A stretch of 55,624 bases of DNA from Armatimonadota bacterium (GCA_016235455.1 JACRKZ010000023.1:1-55624), one strand, 5' to 3'. Positions 24,401-33,131 are shown, counted from the first letter of the stretch. The notes: generated from the letters alone by a model not told the origin. Translations and numbers: made by a program.

Positions 24401-27400
24401 CCAGTCGAAGGCGGCCGCGGGCAGATCGCGCAACGTAGCCCGCAGGCCCGGCGCGCCGGCCGCCGGTGGGGTCACCGGGTCACGGCTCAGCAGCCGCCGG
24501 GGGATGATCTTGTTGGTGTAGGTGACCCGCACGCGCGACACGACGATCTGGTCGTCCTGGGTCCACAGTGCCACGCGGTCGCCGTTGGCGGCCGGCGCGG
24601 GCGCGTCGAGCACCTTGACGTTGTCGAAATAGCCCTCGACCTTACCGCCGATGAGCCGGCTCTTCATGTAGTACCACGCGCCGTGCACATCGCGACCGGG
24701 CGCCACATAGGGCACGGGGATGATCCGCGCGCCGGTGCTTTCGCGCGTGCAGGGCGCCAGTTGGCGGTCGGTCTCGACGATCGTCTTGTTGCCCTGGGCG
24801 AGCCGGGTGTACTTGCCCGACCAGGCCGGGTCCCAGGCGCTGGGGATGAGGCTGATCCCGCTCTCCAGGTCGAACGGCCGGCAGGCGAAACTCATGTTGA
24901 AATCGCCCACGCGCGGGTAGTAGTAAGCCAGGTCGGACTGCATGCGCATGCCGGCGTAGTACTCGACGGTCATGTCACCCGTGAACGCGTACTTGCTCCA
25001 CAGCGCCGCCAGCCCGCGGCGCCCCATGCCGGTCATGTGCGACCAGGTCGGCGTGCAGGAGAAGCGATTGGTGACGATCCACTCGCCCTGCTGCACCCAG
25101 TCGGCCGGCGCGCTCTCGAAGACTTCATCCACCACGCCATCTCGACGACAGCGCACATCCCACAGCACGCCGGGGTGCGTGGTCCAGAGCGCCACGCGGG
25201 TGCCGACCGCAGGCTGGGCATCGTGATGGCAGAGCAGGTCGCGATCGTCGAGCGCCACCCAAGTCACGCCGCCGTCGCGGCCGACGCGGACCTCCGCGGC
25301 GTCCTTGGGCAGCGGCGCCTTGGCCAGCTCCTTGCCACCCAGCGACAGCGCCACCGCGCCTTGGTCGGTACCACCGCCGTTGATGGTCACCACGTAGCCG
25401 TCACCCTCGCCCGGCGCCACCGTGGACGGCGCGCCTTCGGGCGTGGTGACCGCCGGCTTCCAGCTCTCGTTGGTGGCATTGAGCAGCACGGCGATGGGGC
25501 CGCGTTGGGTTGGCAGCACCAGGTGGTAGGAGCCGAAGAAGTCGCCTTTGTGCCAGAACTGCGTGGGTGTGCCCTGCGCCACGGCCGCGCTGGTGCCAGT
25601 CAGCAGCTTGGGGTCGACATTGGCCGCCAGCGCAGGCAGCGCTGGGGCCGCGGGCGCCGCCGCCGCGGCCACCGGCGCGGCTGGCGCGTCCTTGGCCGGC
25701 ACCGTCCAGGCCGGGTTGTTCTCGGGTCCGCCGGCGGGGTACCAGTCGGCCAGCGACGAGGCCCAGTTGAGCATGAACGGGTCGCTGGCGAACACCGTGT
25801 CGTCGATGGCGATCTCGGTGTCGCGCGACACATCCTGCCGCAGCCGCACGGCGCCGAACGACGCCGTGGTATCGGTGCTGGTCACGCCGAGCCGGCCGGC
25901 CGGCGCACTGCCGGCGGCGCGCAGCCGCAACTGGCCGTCGCGCCGCACGTTGACGCGGCCGTCCTCCAGCAGGTCGAGCGCGATACGGTGCGCCACGCCG
26001 GGCGCCAGCACATCCTTGGCCACCGCGCGCACGCTGCGCTTGCCGTCGGCGACGTCGATGATCGACAGGTTGCCCTGTGCGTCCCACACCGCGGTGGCGT
26101 AGTTGCGGTCGTCCCGCCAGCCAAAGAGCAGGCCCACCCAGCCCGGCCGGTCGGCGCGCGCAACCGTGTCCAGCCGCCATGAGCCACCCACCGGATCGCC
26201 CAACAGGTAGCGACTGGTGGCGCCCGAGGTGGACACCAGCTTTTGCCGGCCGGCATCGTTGGCGATGGCCTGCCCCGCGTCGGGCGCCAACCGCCAGGAA
26301 CCACCTGCCGGCGCACCGTTGACCTTCAGGTCGGCGGCACGATCCATGGGCCAGTCCAGGTTGGTCAGGCAGCGGACATCGTCGAACAGCGTCTCGTCGA
26401 CCGCGCCGGGCACCGACGGCGCACTCCACAGGCCGATGGACCCGCCGACCAGCGCCGGGTCGACGCGCTCGAACAGCACGTCGCCGTCGAGCAGGCAGCT
26501 CAGCCGGTCACCGCGCACGCGCGCGCCCAGGCGGAACCACTGTTCGTTGGAGAGCATGGTCGTGCCGCCGGCCAGCACCGTCTGGCGCTCGCCCTCGACC
26601 CGCACCAGCTCGATGCGCCGCGGCATCAGCGGCCAGCCGCCGAGGTCGGCGCGCAACAGGAAATAGTCGGTGGCCGAGCGAGCACCGAAGATGAGGCCGC
26701 CCCACGTGGCACCGCGGCCCTTGACCGACGTCTGCACCTCGTAGTCATCCCAGAAGCGCTGGCCCGCCAACACCGCCGCCGGCTTGCCGCCTTCGGGGGT
26801 GAGGCCCAGCGAGAAGGGGTTGACGCTAAGGCGCATGTCGGCGTGCGGGTTGGTCTCGCTGACCGAGTAGAACCGCCACTTGCCGGCCACATGCTGCCAG
26901 ACGCCCAACTGCTGCTGGTCCTTGGTGCGCATGAAGTCGTCGGTGAAGTAGACGTCCTCCACGGGCTGGTAGCCAGCATCGACCGGGGCCACCTTGGTGG
27001 CCGACTTGGCGGGCACCTGGCAGCCGGCGCGGCCGGCATGGAAGCTGCCGTCCATCGCGGCCAGCAGGCGCTGGCCATCGACGATCACGTAGAGCATCGA
27101 CTCGCGTCGACGAAGGGTGATCTCCCGGGGAGTCGCGACGCCGGGCCCGGTGGCGAGGTCGACCGCCGGCCGATCGAGGCGGGTAAGGAGGGAAGCCGTC
27201 GCGCTCAAATCGAATCGATAGCCATGCTGTGCATCAGAAGCGGCGAAGACGAGACTTAGCGGACTCGGACCGGTCACCGCCAGGCGCAGATCGGATTGCG
27301 CATCGGGCGTGTCGGCCAGGGCCGTGAAGCCGTTGGGCAGGGGCGCGGTCTGCGCCAGGACGTGACCGGCAGAAGCCAGGCCAACGCAGCAGAGGATAGC

Positions 27401-27412
27401 CAACCGTCGCAA
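21407..27412 (-). CDS. Very large secreted multimodular protein (LamG/DUF1080-like, jelly-roll and Ig modules)
   Basis: I place the start at TTG 27412: GGAGG lies six bases upstream and the result opens with a compact signal peptide (RRLAILCCVGLASAGHVLA). A longer frame to 27550 has no such features. The 2001 residues contain three successive concanavalin-like/DUF1080-like modules. Their marks are FTDDFM...GVWQHVAGKWRF, then GLLFGWRDDRNYATAVW, then YYPRVGDFNMSFACRPFDLESG. Next come jelly-roll modules with the recurring phrase DGKWHT and a YLDIN/LVYLNGNWYYV strand, a Big_5-like domain, and fibronectin-III/Ig-like segments (WFSVQAVDRAGN). No catalytic signature is evident. A surface carbohydrate-binding or scaffold role is inferred. 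Confidence 0.75.
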   Translation of the reverse strand: MRRLAILCCVGLASAGHVLAQTAPLPNGFTALADTPDAQSDLRLAVTGPSPLSLVFAASDAQHGYRFDLSATASLLTRLDRPAVDLATGPGVATPREITLRRRESMLYVIVDGQRLLAAMDGSFHAGRAGCQVPAKSATKVAPVDAGYQPVEDVYFTDDFMRTKDQQQLGVWQHVAGKWRFYSVSETNPHADMRLSVNPFSLGLTPEGGKPAAVLAGQRFWDDYEVQTSVKGRGATWGGLIFGARSATDYFLLRADLGGWPLMPRRIELVRVEGERQTVLAGGTTMLSNEQWFRLGARVRGDRLSCLLDGDVLFERVDPALVGGSIGLWSAPSVPGAVDETLFDDVRCLTNLDWPMDRAADLKVNGAPAGGSWRLAPDAGQAIANDAGRQKLVSTSGATSRYLLGDPVGGSWRLDTVARADRPGWVGLLFGWRDDRNYATAVWDAQGNLSIIDVADGKRSVRAVAKDVLAPGVAHRIALDLLEDGRVNVRRDGQLRLRAAGSAPAGRLGVTSTDTTASFGAVRLRQDVSRDTEIAIDDTVFASDPFMLNWASSLADWYPAGGPENNPAWTVPAKDAPAAPVAAAAAPAAPALPALAANVDPKLLTGTSAAVAQGTPTQFWHKGDFFGSYHLVLPTQRGPIAVLLNATNESWKPAVTTPEGAPSTVAPGEGDGYVVTINGGGTDQGAVALSLGGKELAKAPLPKDAAEVRVGRDGGVTWVALDDRDLLCHHDAQPAVGTRVALWTTHPGVLWDVRCRRDGVVDEVFESAPADWVQQGEWIVTNRFSCTPTWSHMTGMGRRGLAALWSKYAFTGDMTVEYYAGMRMQSDLAYYYPRVGDFNMSFACRPFDLESGISLIPSAWDPAWSGKYTRLAQGNKTIVETDRQLAPCTRESTGARIIPVPYVAPGRDVHGAWYYMKSRLIGGKVEGYFDNVKVLDAPAPAANGDRVALWTQDDQIVVSRVRVTYTNKIIPRRLLSRDPVTPPAAGAPGLRATLRDLPAAAFDWNGSTQGWTTRDGKRAVTLEALSEQGRPYLLVRNHLPGDTFDAVMPFDAAVADGAKPPVAWRRRAAKGAPAEDPAVINGFDLSRANLLTFAYRIPPETKINLYLDINEQPLFVPLSGPTEDTPVLRLLAAPSPAVVADGKWHTLRLPLAAALRRQFGTAPVRLTDLRFGMRHEGYLTAGFGGNPAGAWYALANFALVPEVGADADLTPLVQVTPSAGGRTGAVKTIRASVDPRPEALPPDTPVEGVKTPSGPGLSYLHLQAQLEDGAMTAAVHLPLLVAPAQPALTPVDVAAPWDGGDIALDGDDLVPSGLTLTVGTLSDTWSKGLRVRCEGRRLVLTPPAGQTFGDGQKVPVVVTATYAAGGQREVKFERVYRRAADKLPPSRPVVTGAGWSLLPERADLSKLVDGLSVAATYDPAVGPKPGEGSLKITNLKLAGTMLTRLLAESIDLGHTPLMLFDYQMAAPVRADFTLSTAGGSLYSLMFTDAAGPYRALGTVPDATRDGQWHRAMVPLRKMAAQQFDFIPGMYGANALNLSESGYSGEAPGSSYRLGPIRLVKVVSGVKGFTLGWSADDAGGIGGWRYGLSADENAAPATAVAGEVVSATFRDAPAGLLWFSVQAVDRAGNAGPIERTPLLVDGTVPVLGQPSPAMAALGSSDLVVPISGSDDADLDASTVQLAVDGQPVKLTRGRVSYRGERLIWRWAWGQPKFGGPVPDGTPVKLSLSAGDYAGNDPVAATWDAKISYAADKEPPLAPEVTVAGQPLLQMTSYNRGAGDGPERWSSYQSMVNLARDTERNDTVARCVTGDSGAPLHIGLYDLEQYPYLSFDYKINSGALLHLLVYLNGNWYYVALNGRNRSYGELGAVEVVADGKWHTVFVDLAKLARAKIPVGKLSVHYVVINEYGSNSGVEYCLDNVAVFGPQPARDVTANWVDYDATGIVAGGARLDNALEAAGPVTLADGLSSAKLSGTAAGVHLLTAQSRDGAGNLGGIARRVVVLP

Positions 27413-27494
27413 CCGATGCCTCCAAAGGCAGCCGCCCGAGCAGAAGACGTGTGCGACCTTCCCGCTGTGGGCAGCCGGCGAACGATGTCTAGTA

Positions 27495-28103
27495 CTACGC
27501 CGGATCGGCTTTTGTTCCACCCTCGGGTGCCGGTTTGGCGGGCGCCACATTGAAGCGGTTCATGGCCGTGTCCAGCCCCTCGCGGGCCCACACCTCGACC
27601 GCGCTGGCGGCCCGACCAACAGCCTCGTTGATCTGTGGCTGCTCGTCGGCCGAGAAGGAGCCCAGCACGTGGTTGACGGCGTCGCCGCGGGGCGCCGCGA
27701 TGCCGACACGCAGACGTGGGAAGGTGTTGTGGCCCAGGCGGGCGATGATGTCCTCGAGCCCGCGCTGGCCACCATGACTGCCGTCACGGCGCAGCCGCAG
27801 CCGGCCGAGCGGCAGATTGAAGTCGTCGCACACGACCATCAGGTCGGCGGGATCGAGCCCATACCAACTCAGCGCGGCCACCACGCTCTTGCCCGACAGG
27901 TTCATGTAGGTCTGGGGCTTGAGCAGCAGCCAACTGACGCCGGCATCGCGACACTCGAACAGGTCGGCGTCGAACTTGCGGCGCGAGCTCTGGGGGGCGT
28001 GAGTCGCCGTGAGCCGGTCCAGCACGAGGAACCCGACATTGTGGCGGGTCGTGCGGTACTGCGGCCCGGGATTACCCAGTCCGACAATCAGGCGCCGGCT
28101 CAT
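27495..28103 (-). CDS. pth: Peptidyl-tRNA hydrolase
   Basis: Recycles peptidyl-tRNA dropped by stalled ribosomes. The protein has 202 residues, normal for the bacterial Pth family. Conserved active-site elements are GLGNPGPQY with Asn11, the catalytic His21 in TRHNVGF, PQTYMNLSG, and CDDFNLPLG with the Asp that positions the histidine. In the substrate-binding loop the usual GGHNGL reads GGQRGL, so the Asn equivalent to E. coli N114 is Arg; such variants occur in distant phyla. It lies 30 bases downstream of the L25 gene in the common rplY-pth order. Confidence 0.96.
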   Translation of the reverse strand: MSRRLIVGLGNPGPQYRTTRHNVGFLVLDRLTATHAPQSSRRKFDADLFECRDAGVSWLLLKPQTYMNLSGKSVVAALSWYGLDPADLMVVCDDFNLPLGRLRLRRDGSHGGQRGLEDIIARLGHNTFPRLRVGIAAPRGDAVNHVLGSFSADEQPQINEAVGRAASAVEVWAREGLDTAMNRFNVAPAKPAPEGGTKADPA

Positions 28104-28133
28104 CGGCGAATCTCGGTGATGGAGGGCCGCCGA

Positions 28134-28430
28134 TTACTCGGCGACAGCCTTGAAGTCCAGGTGCAGCAGGTCACGGGTGACCTTGCCGCGCTGGAGTTCC
28201 TGGATGCGGGCAGTGGTGGTGGCGCCACCCTCGATGGCGATCTCGACCTCGGCCTTCACGCCGTTGGCCTTGATGACGCGGCCCATTTCCTTGGCGCACA
28301 CGGTGATGGCGACCGTTTCGATGCCCTTGCCGTACAGCACCGCGGGCACCTGACCGGCGCGACGCACATCCGCCGCCGCCTTGCTACCGTCCGCCGTTCG
28401 CGGCTGTGCGCTGACCGTGACCTTATCCAT
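28134..28430 (-). CDS. rplY: Ribosomal protein L25 (short form)
   Basis: A 98-residue 5S-rRNA-binding protein of the large subunit. It shows the L25 hallmarks: an N-terminal strand with RTADGSKAAADVRRAGQVPAVLYGKG and a C-terminal LLHLDFKAV. This is the E. coli-like short form with no CTC extension. The ribosome site is weak (GAGG about ten bases before the ATG). It sits between the GlmU-type gene and pth, probably cotranscribed. Confidence 0.93.
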   Translation of the reverse strand: MDKVTVSAQPRTADGSKAAADVRRAGQVPAVLYGKGIETVAITVCAKEMGRVIKANGVKAEVEIAIEGGATTTARIQELQRGKVTRDLLHLDFKAVAE

Positions 28431-28473
28431 TATCTAGCCTCTCAGTCTCAACCTGATCCGTCCCGCGCGCGTT

Positions 28474-29208
28474 CTACGCGCCGCGAGACCGCAGCAAACC
28501 GTCGATATGGGCCAGTTGCTCCGGGGTGTTGACCCCGCTACCGACCACTTCGGGCACCTGCACCGCCGTCACTCGGCCGCCACGCTGGCTGTAAGCCCGC
28601 GCCATGTCGGTGATGTAGTACTCACCGGCCGCGTTGGTGCTGCCCAGCGACTCGAGCACCGGCCACACGCCGGGCGCCTCGAACACGTAAAAACCCACAT
28701 TGAGCTCGCGAATGGCCGCCTGCTCGGGCGTGCAGTCGCGCTCCTCGATGACGTTGACCACGAAGCCATCGGCCCCGCGGATGACCCGACCATACTCCAG
28801 CGGCTGGGCTGGCACGGCGCTGGCCAGCGTCATCACCGCCTGGTCGGCCACATGCTTTTGGCGCATGGCGGCCAGGGTCGCGGCATCGATCAGCGGTGCA
28901 TCGCCATTGAGCACGAACAGCCGCGTCGCCGACTCGCCCAGCACGGTCCGCGCCTGCAGCGCCGCATGGCCGGTGCCGAGCTGCTGGGACTGCACGGCGT
29001 ACTCGACGCCGAGCCCGTCCAGCGCCTCGCGCACCTTCTCCTGCTGGTAGCCGACGATGGCCACCACGCGCTCGATACCCGCCTGCCGGCAGGCATCAAC
29101 CACCCAGCGCACCAGCGGCTGACCCGCGGCGACATGGCATACCTTGGGCAAATCGGACTTCATCCGCGTGCCCTTACCGGCGGCCATCACCACTGCTGTT
29201 TCGGTCAT
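28474..29208 (-). CDS. GlmU-type UDP-GlcNAc pyrophosphorylase (uridylyltransferase domain only)
   Basis: Expected to form UDP-GlcNAc (or a related UDP-sugar) from UTP and the sugar 1-phosphate. The nucleotide-binding loop VMAAGKGTRMKSDLPK starts at about residue 6. QLGTGHAAL, LNGDAPLI (metal-binding Asp) and the GEYYITDM motif are all GlmU-like. At 244 residues it lacks the C-terminal left-handed beta-helix acetyltransferase of bifunctional GlmU. The start at 29208 follows AAGAG and lies 15 bases downstream of tRNA-Gln; a longer frame would run through the tRNA. A separate GlcN-1-P acetyltransferase would be needed elsewhere. Substrate assignment is by similarity, so no symbol is given. Confidence 0.85.
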   Translation of the reverse strand: MTETAVVMAAGKGTRMKSDLPKVCHVAAGQPLVRWVVDACRQAGIERVVAIVGYQQEKVREALDGLGVEYAVQSQQLGTGHAALQARTVLGESATRLFVLNGDAPLIDAATLAAMRQKHVADQAVMTLASAVPAQPLEYGRVIRGADGFVVNVIEERDCTPEQAAIRELNVGFYVFEAPGVWPVLESLGSTNAAGEYYITDMARAYSQRGGRVTAVQVPEVVGSGVNTPEQLAHIDGLLRSRGA

Positions 29209-29223
29209 TACGCTCTTCACTAA

Positions 29224-29295
29224 CTGGGGCGCCAGGATTCGAACCTGGGAATAGAGGCTCCAAAGGCCCCTGCCTTGCCGCTTGGCCACGCCCCA
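29224..29295 (-). tRNA. tRNA-Gln (anticodon TTG)
   Basis: A complete cloverleaf is readable on the minus strand: 7-bp acceptor stem TGGGGCG/CGCCCCA, D-arm with GGCCAAGCGGCAAGGC, anticodon stem GGGGC/GCCTC with loop CTTTGGA (anticodon TTG, reading CAA/CAG), and T-arm with GGTTCGAATCC. The discriminator is G. CCA is not encoded: TTA follows. Confidence 0.97.
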
Positions 29296-29326
29296 ACGTG
29301 CCCGGCCACAGGGTCGGCAAGGCGGC

Positions 29327-29354
29327 ATTATACGACAGCTTGGGCTGTGGTCAA
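29327..29354 (-). promoter_or_regulatory. Strong promoter of the tRNA-Gln / GlmU-type / L25 / pth unit
   Basis: TTGACC (29354-29349) and a perfect TATAAT (29332-29327) are 16 bases apart, with the tRNA 5' end about 30 bases downstream of the -10. It would drive tRNA-Gln and, by read-through, the three genes after it. Confidence 0.75.
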
Positions 29355-29416
29355 TGGACGCGGCTGCGGCTCAGCGGATCGCGCGCCCTCGGCGCTCACG
29401 CGCTACATCGGCCGCC

Positions 29417-30031
29417 TTAGGACCGCCGTGCCGCTCGCCACGCCTCGTAATCCAGGTAGTCGGTGTTGCCCACGTAGACCGGGTCGGCCTCGGTGGACAG
29501 GACGCGCGCGGGCACGCCGGCTACCACGCAGCCGGGCGCGACATCGCGGGTGACCACGGCGTTGGCGCCGACGACCACCCCGTCGCCCAGCGTCACCGCG
29601 CCGATGATCTTGGCGCCCGGCGCGATGTAGACGTTGTTGCCCACCACCGGGTTGCCCGCGTAGGCGCCACTGGGCTTGAAGCCCAGCGTGACCCCTTGCG
29701 ATAGCGAGCAGTTGTCGCCCAGCACCACGTTCGGCGCGACGATGAGTCCGCTGAAATGCCCGATGTACAGCCCGCGGCCGACCTTGGTTTCCGGCGGCAC
29801 GCGGATGCCGTATTTGTACATGTAGTGCTCGCGCACCAAAGCATGGAGCTTGCGGGCGACAATCGCCAGCGGGTTGCGCGACTGACCCAGGTAGACGGCC
29901 AGCCGATAGTGGTAGCTGCAGCGGTAGCCCGGCTCATAGCGCATCGCCTTGAGATGCGTGCGAAAGCTCGTGCCGCCGCCGTAGCGGTGCAGGTCGGTGT
30001 ACCACAAGTAGCGCAGTTCGCTGACGGTCAT
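29417..30031 (-). CDS. Serine O-acetyltransferase-like hexapeptide acetyltransferase
   Basis: A 204-residue left-handed beta-helix acyltransferase. An N-terminal helical region (about 1-75) is followed by hexapeptide coils from about residue 80: VGRGLYIGHFSGLIV, NCSLSQGVTLG, VGNNVYIAPGAKIIG, LGDGVVVGANAVVTRDV, and the closing GVPARVL. The catalytic His lies in the IGHFSG coil. The pattern matches CysE-type or cell-surface sugar acetyltransferases. With no cysK or glycan cluster beside it the substrate cannot be settled. The gene stands alone between tRNA-Gln and a GH2 gene. A TATAGT -10 candidate lies at 30088-30083 without a clear -35. Confidence 0.8.
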   Translation of the reverse strand: MTVSELRYLWYTDLHRYGGGTSFRTHLKAMRYEPGYRCSYHYRLAVYLGQSRNPLAIVARKLHALVREHYMYKYGIRVPPETKVGRGLYIGHFSGLIVAPNVVLGDNCSLSQGVTLGFKPSGAYAGNPVVGNNVYIAPGAKIIGAVTLGDGVVVGANAVVTRDVAPGCVVAGVPARVLSTEADPVYVGNTDYLDYEAWRAARRS

Positions 30032-30191
30032 GAGTGCGCCTTCCGCCGCCGACTCGCCGTCGAGTCTGGCGGCCTCCCAAGACTATAGTGCATGGCGTTG
30101 CCTGTCGACCATGGGGTCTGGTCGGCGGGAACGGGTCACCCGCTGGTCGGCAGTCGCCAGGCCGGCTTGACCGCGAGCGGCGGCGCGCCCT

Positions 30192-33131
30192 CTATCGGCG
30201 CAACAGATCCAGCCCCGGCAGCACCGGCCCCGTGGTCAGTAGCGCCTCGCGGCCCAGGCCGCCCGAGCCCACCCAGTCGTAGACCCGTATGGCCAGCACG
30301 TTGGTGGCGCCCGGCTTGAGTTGCGCGGTGACGTCGACCCAGGTGCGCTTCAGGTAGGAGGACTCGCTGCGGTCGAGCTTGCCGTGGCCGCCGGCGAGCC
30401 GCCCATTGACATACACCTCATACATATCGTCCACGCTGTCGAACACCAGGCGCACGCGCCGGCCCGCCCAGCTCGCCGGGACATTCACGCGACGGCGGTA
30501 CCAGCCCCAGCCGTCGTAGCGGTTCCAGATGTCGCCCTCCGCGGCCGATGACGCCGACAGCGCCCGCCAGGCGCCGTCGTCGAAGCCGGCGCCGGCCCAA
30601 CCCGCGGCCAGGCCCTCATCGCGCGCATCGGTGGCGAACCGCCACGGTCCTTCCAGCCGCTGCGTCTCGCCGTCGACCGATTCACGCAAGGCGGCCACGG
30701 TGGCGGGCGCGAGCTGGCGGCTCGGCCCGGCCGGCGAAAGCGCCCAGCGGGCCAGTTCGCGCGCCAGCCACAGACCCGCGGCGTTGTCCGGCCCCAGGTG
30801 GCGTAGCGCGCTGACCACCAGCCGACCGCGGTCGACGGCGGTGTCGAACACCAGCAGGTTGGGTCGCACCCGGTCCAGGTCGTGCGTCTCGATGAAGGTC
30901 AGCAGCGGATCCACCTGGTTGTAGAGCTGCTCGCCGCGGATCACGGTTTCGCCGCCCAACTCGTGCAACTGCAGCTCCGCCAGCAGCCCCGGCGGCACTC
31001 GCTCGGCCCACGCCGTCGGCGCGGGCGGCTGCCAGACAGTGCCCCGCAGCCACCACGTGCCCTCCGTGATGAAGGCCCCGCGCGCGGTGGACGGCAGGTG
31101 CAGCACCGCGCCGCCGGCGCGCATCCAGTCCAGCACGGGCCTGGTCAGCGCGCTGGCCACCACCAGCCGCGTGCCGGCGGGCACCTGGTTGACCACAGGC
31201 GCCCCATCGAACAGCGCGGCCAGCGAGCCGTCGCCGACGAGCACCGTGCCGTTGGGCACCGGCTCGGGCCTGGGCAGTTGCCACAGGCCCCAGCTCAGCT
31301 CCCGCCCGGCCACCGTGCGGGTGATGCTCTTGCGCCGTGGGGTCAGCACCGGCACGTCGCCTGGCACCTTCACGCCCAGCGCCGCCGACTCGCCGCCGAC
31401 AAAGCCGCGCTGGTCGCCCGCGGTGCGCAGCGGCGTGGTGTGCTCTCCGTGCCAGGCCCAGTCGGCGACCGACCATTTGGGCTGGTCGCCGTCGTCCCAC
31501 AGACCCATGCGCGCCAGCGTGAAATCGCGCTGCGTGCTGACCACGTAGCCCGCATGGGGCAGCCGGTCGGTGAACGTCTCGATCTGCCAGCGGCGCATGG
31601 CCAGCGCATAGGCCCGGCTGGCCTGGGCCAGATCGGCTGTGGCGCCGGCGCCGAACCGCTCGGCCAGCTCGCGCTCGAAGCGGGCCTGCGCCGCCTGGCA
31701 GCGCGGTCGCCACCAGCAGTCTGGCGCGTCCAACTCGGGCCGCACCGGCTCCCAGGTGTCGGCGGCGATGGCTTCACCCAGCAGCAGTGGCTTGACCCCA
31801 TGCTGCCGGCCGTGCGCCTCGAGCGCGGCCAACTGACCACGCCACCAGCGGTTGTTGCCGTAGCTGTGGTCATCCCACAGGTCCGACACGCGGTTCCAGC
31901 CGATCCACGACGAGTCGTCTTCCACCAGCGTGTCGGGCGCCAGCGCCTTGGCCTGCTGATAGAGCGCGCGGAGCACGTCCAGATCGGCCGATGGGCCGGT
32001 CTCGCAGGTCAGGCTGCGCACCACCGCACAGGGATGTCCGCCGTCGAGCCGGCCGAACTCGGCGTACTCCGCGGTCAGCTCCGCCTGGTGTGCGCGGTCC
32101 AGCTTGGGGTGCCAGGTGGGGTACTCGATCCAGGCCAGCAGCCCCTCCTCGTCCAGCACGTCGAGCAGCTCGCGCGGTGGTATCCACAGGCAGAACTTGA
32201 TCAGGTTGAAGCCGCAGTCACGCAGGTAGCGCACCTCGCGCCGGAAGCGCTCGCGGTCGACGATGGGCGCGGTCGACGGCGGGTAGTAGCCCCAGTTGAG
32301 CACGCCGCGCACACGCACGGGCTGCCCGTTGAGCAGGATGCGGTCACCCTCGGCGCGCGCCTCGCGGAAGCCCACGCGGCGCTGGAAGCGGTCCAGGCAG
32401 CGGCCGCCCTGCCACAGCTCGGCGCGCAGGTCGTAGAGGTTGGGGTGACCGACTGACCACGGCTGGCAGGCGACCCGCGTCTGCCAGGCGGCGGTGCCAA
32501 GCGCGGGCTGCTCGGCGTTGGCCAGGTGCCGCCCGGCCTGGCTCAGCGACCAGCGCACCACCGCGCCGGCCGGCACCTGCCCATCCAGTGGCAGCCGAGC
32601 GGTCAGCCTGCCGTCGGCTCTGGCGCGGGTGAAGGCCCGCAGGTCGTCGAACCCGGTCGAGGCCAGGCTCAGCAGCTCGACGCGCTGCCACAAGCCACCG
32701 AAATGGGGCGCAATGATGGGCAGGAAGCCCTGCGTGTTGTGCCCCACCCTCTCGTCCAGGCGCACCTCAAGCGTGGCCGGCCGACCCGGCGTGACCGCCG
32801 CCGTCAGGTCCGCATCGAAGGGCGTCCAGGCGCCGAGATGGCGGCCCACCTCGCGCCCGTTGCAGACCACGGTCGCCTCGGTGGCGGCACCCCACAGCCG
32901 CAATCGGTAGCGCGCGTGCCCCGTAGGCATGGTCACGCGCAGTCGGTAGCTCGCGATGCCATCGAAAGCCAGGCCCAGGCTGTTCTCCCAGGCCGCGGGC
33001 ACCGGCGCCGCCACGGGAGCCGCCTCCCCGCTGGCGCGCGTCAGCTCCCAGCGGCCGGACAGATCGAGCACCGACCGGGGCTCGCCGCCAGCGGCCGACA
33101 GCAGCGACAACAGGCAAATCAGGGGTGCCAT
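30192..33131 (-). CDS. Secreted glycoside hydrolase family 2-type enzyme
   Basis: The ATG at 33131 follows GGAGG and opens a signal peptide (APLICLLSLLSAAGG). The 979-residue protein has GH2 order: N-terminal jelly-roll (about 20-160, ending HFGGLWQRVELL), immunoglobulin-like domain (to about 270), and a TIM barrel. The barrel begins with the family phrase LLNGQPVRVRGVLNWGYY and continues FRREVRYLRDCGFNLIKF. The likely acid/base Glu sits in TCETG near residue 374 (usually a NE pair, here Cys precedes Glu). The likely nucleophile is in LLLGEAI near 453. A further C-terminal jelly-roll (WYRRRVNVPASWAG, DDMYEVYVNG) ends the protein. It probably acts on beta-galactosides, glucuronides or mannosides; the substrate is not determined. 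Confidence 0.85.
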   Translation of the reverse strand: MAPLICLLSLLSAAGGEPRSVLDLSGRWELTRASGEAAPVAAPVPAAWENSLGLAFDGIASYRLRVTMPTGHARYRLRLWGAATEATVVCNGREVGRHLGAWTPFDADLTAAVTPGRPATLEVRLDERVGHNTQGFLPIIAPHFGGLWQRVELLSLASTGFDDLRAFTRARADGRLTARLPLDGQVPAGAVVRWSLSQAGRHLANAEQPALGTAAWQTRVACQPWSVGHPNLYDLRAELWQGGRCLDRFQRRVGFREARAEGDRILLNGQPVRVRGVLNWGYYPPSTAPIVDRERFRREVRYLRDCGFNLIKFCLWIPPRELLDVLDEEGLLAWIEYPTWHPKLDRAHQAELTAEYAEFGRLDGGHPCAVVRSLTCETGPSADLDVLRALYQQAKALAPDTLVEDDSSWIGWNRVSDLWDDHSYGNNRWWRGQLAALEAHGRQHGVKPLLLGEAIAADTWEPVRPELDAPDCWWRPRCQAAQARFERELAERFGAGATADLAQASRAYALAMRRWQIETFTDRLPHAGYVVSTQRDFTLARMGLWDDGDQPKWSVADWAWHGEHTTPLRTAGDQRGFVGGESAALGVKVPGDVPVLTPRRKSITRTVAGRELSWGLWQLPRPEPVPNGTVLVGDGSLAALFDGAPVVNQVPAGTRLVVASALTRPVLDWMRAGGAVLHLPSTARGAFITEGTWWLRGTVWQPPAPTAWAERVPPGLLAELQLHELGGETVIRGEQLYNQVDPLLTFIETHDLDRVRPNLLVFDTAVDRGRLVVSALRHLGPDNAAGLWLARELARWALSPAGPSRQLAPATVAALRESVDGETQRLEGPWRFATDARDEGLAAGWAGAGFDDGAWRALSASSAAEGDIWNRYDGWGWYRRRVNVPASWAGRRVRLVFDSVDDMYEVYVNGRLAGGHGKLDRSESSYLKRTWVDVTAQLKPGATNVLAIRVYDWVGSGGLGREALLTTGPVLPGLDLLRR

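Noticed and set aside
22886..26182. Long plus-strand open frame opposite the 2001-residue protein gene
   Set aside because: Same compositional shadow effect; no ribosome site or recognisable domain.
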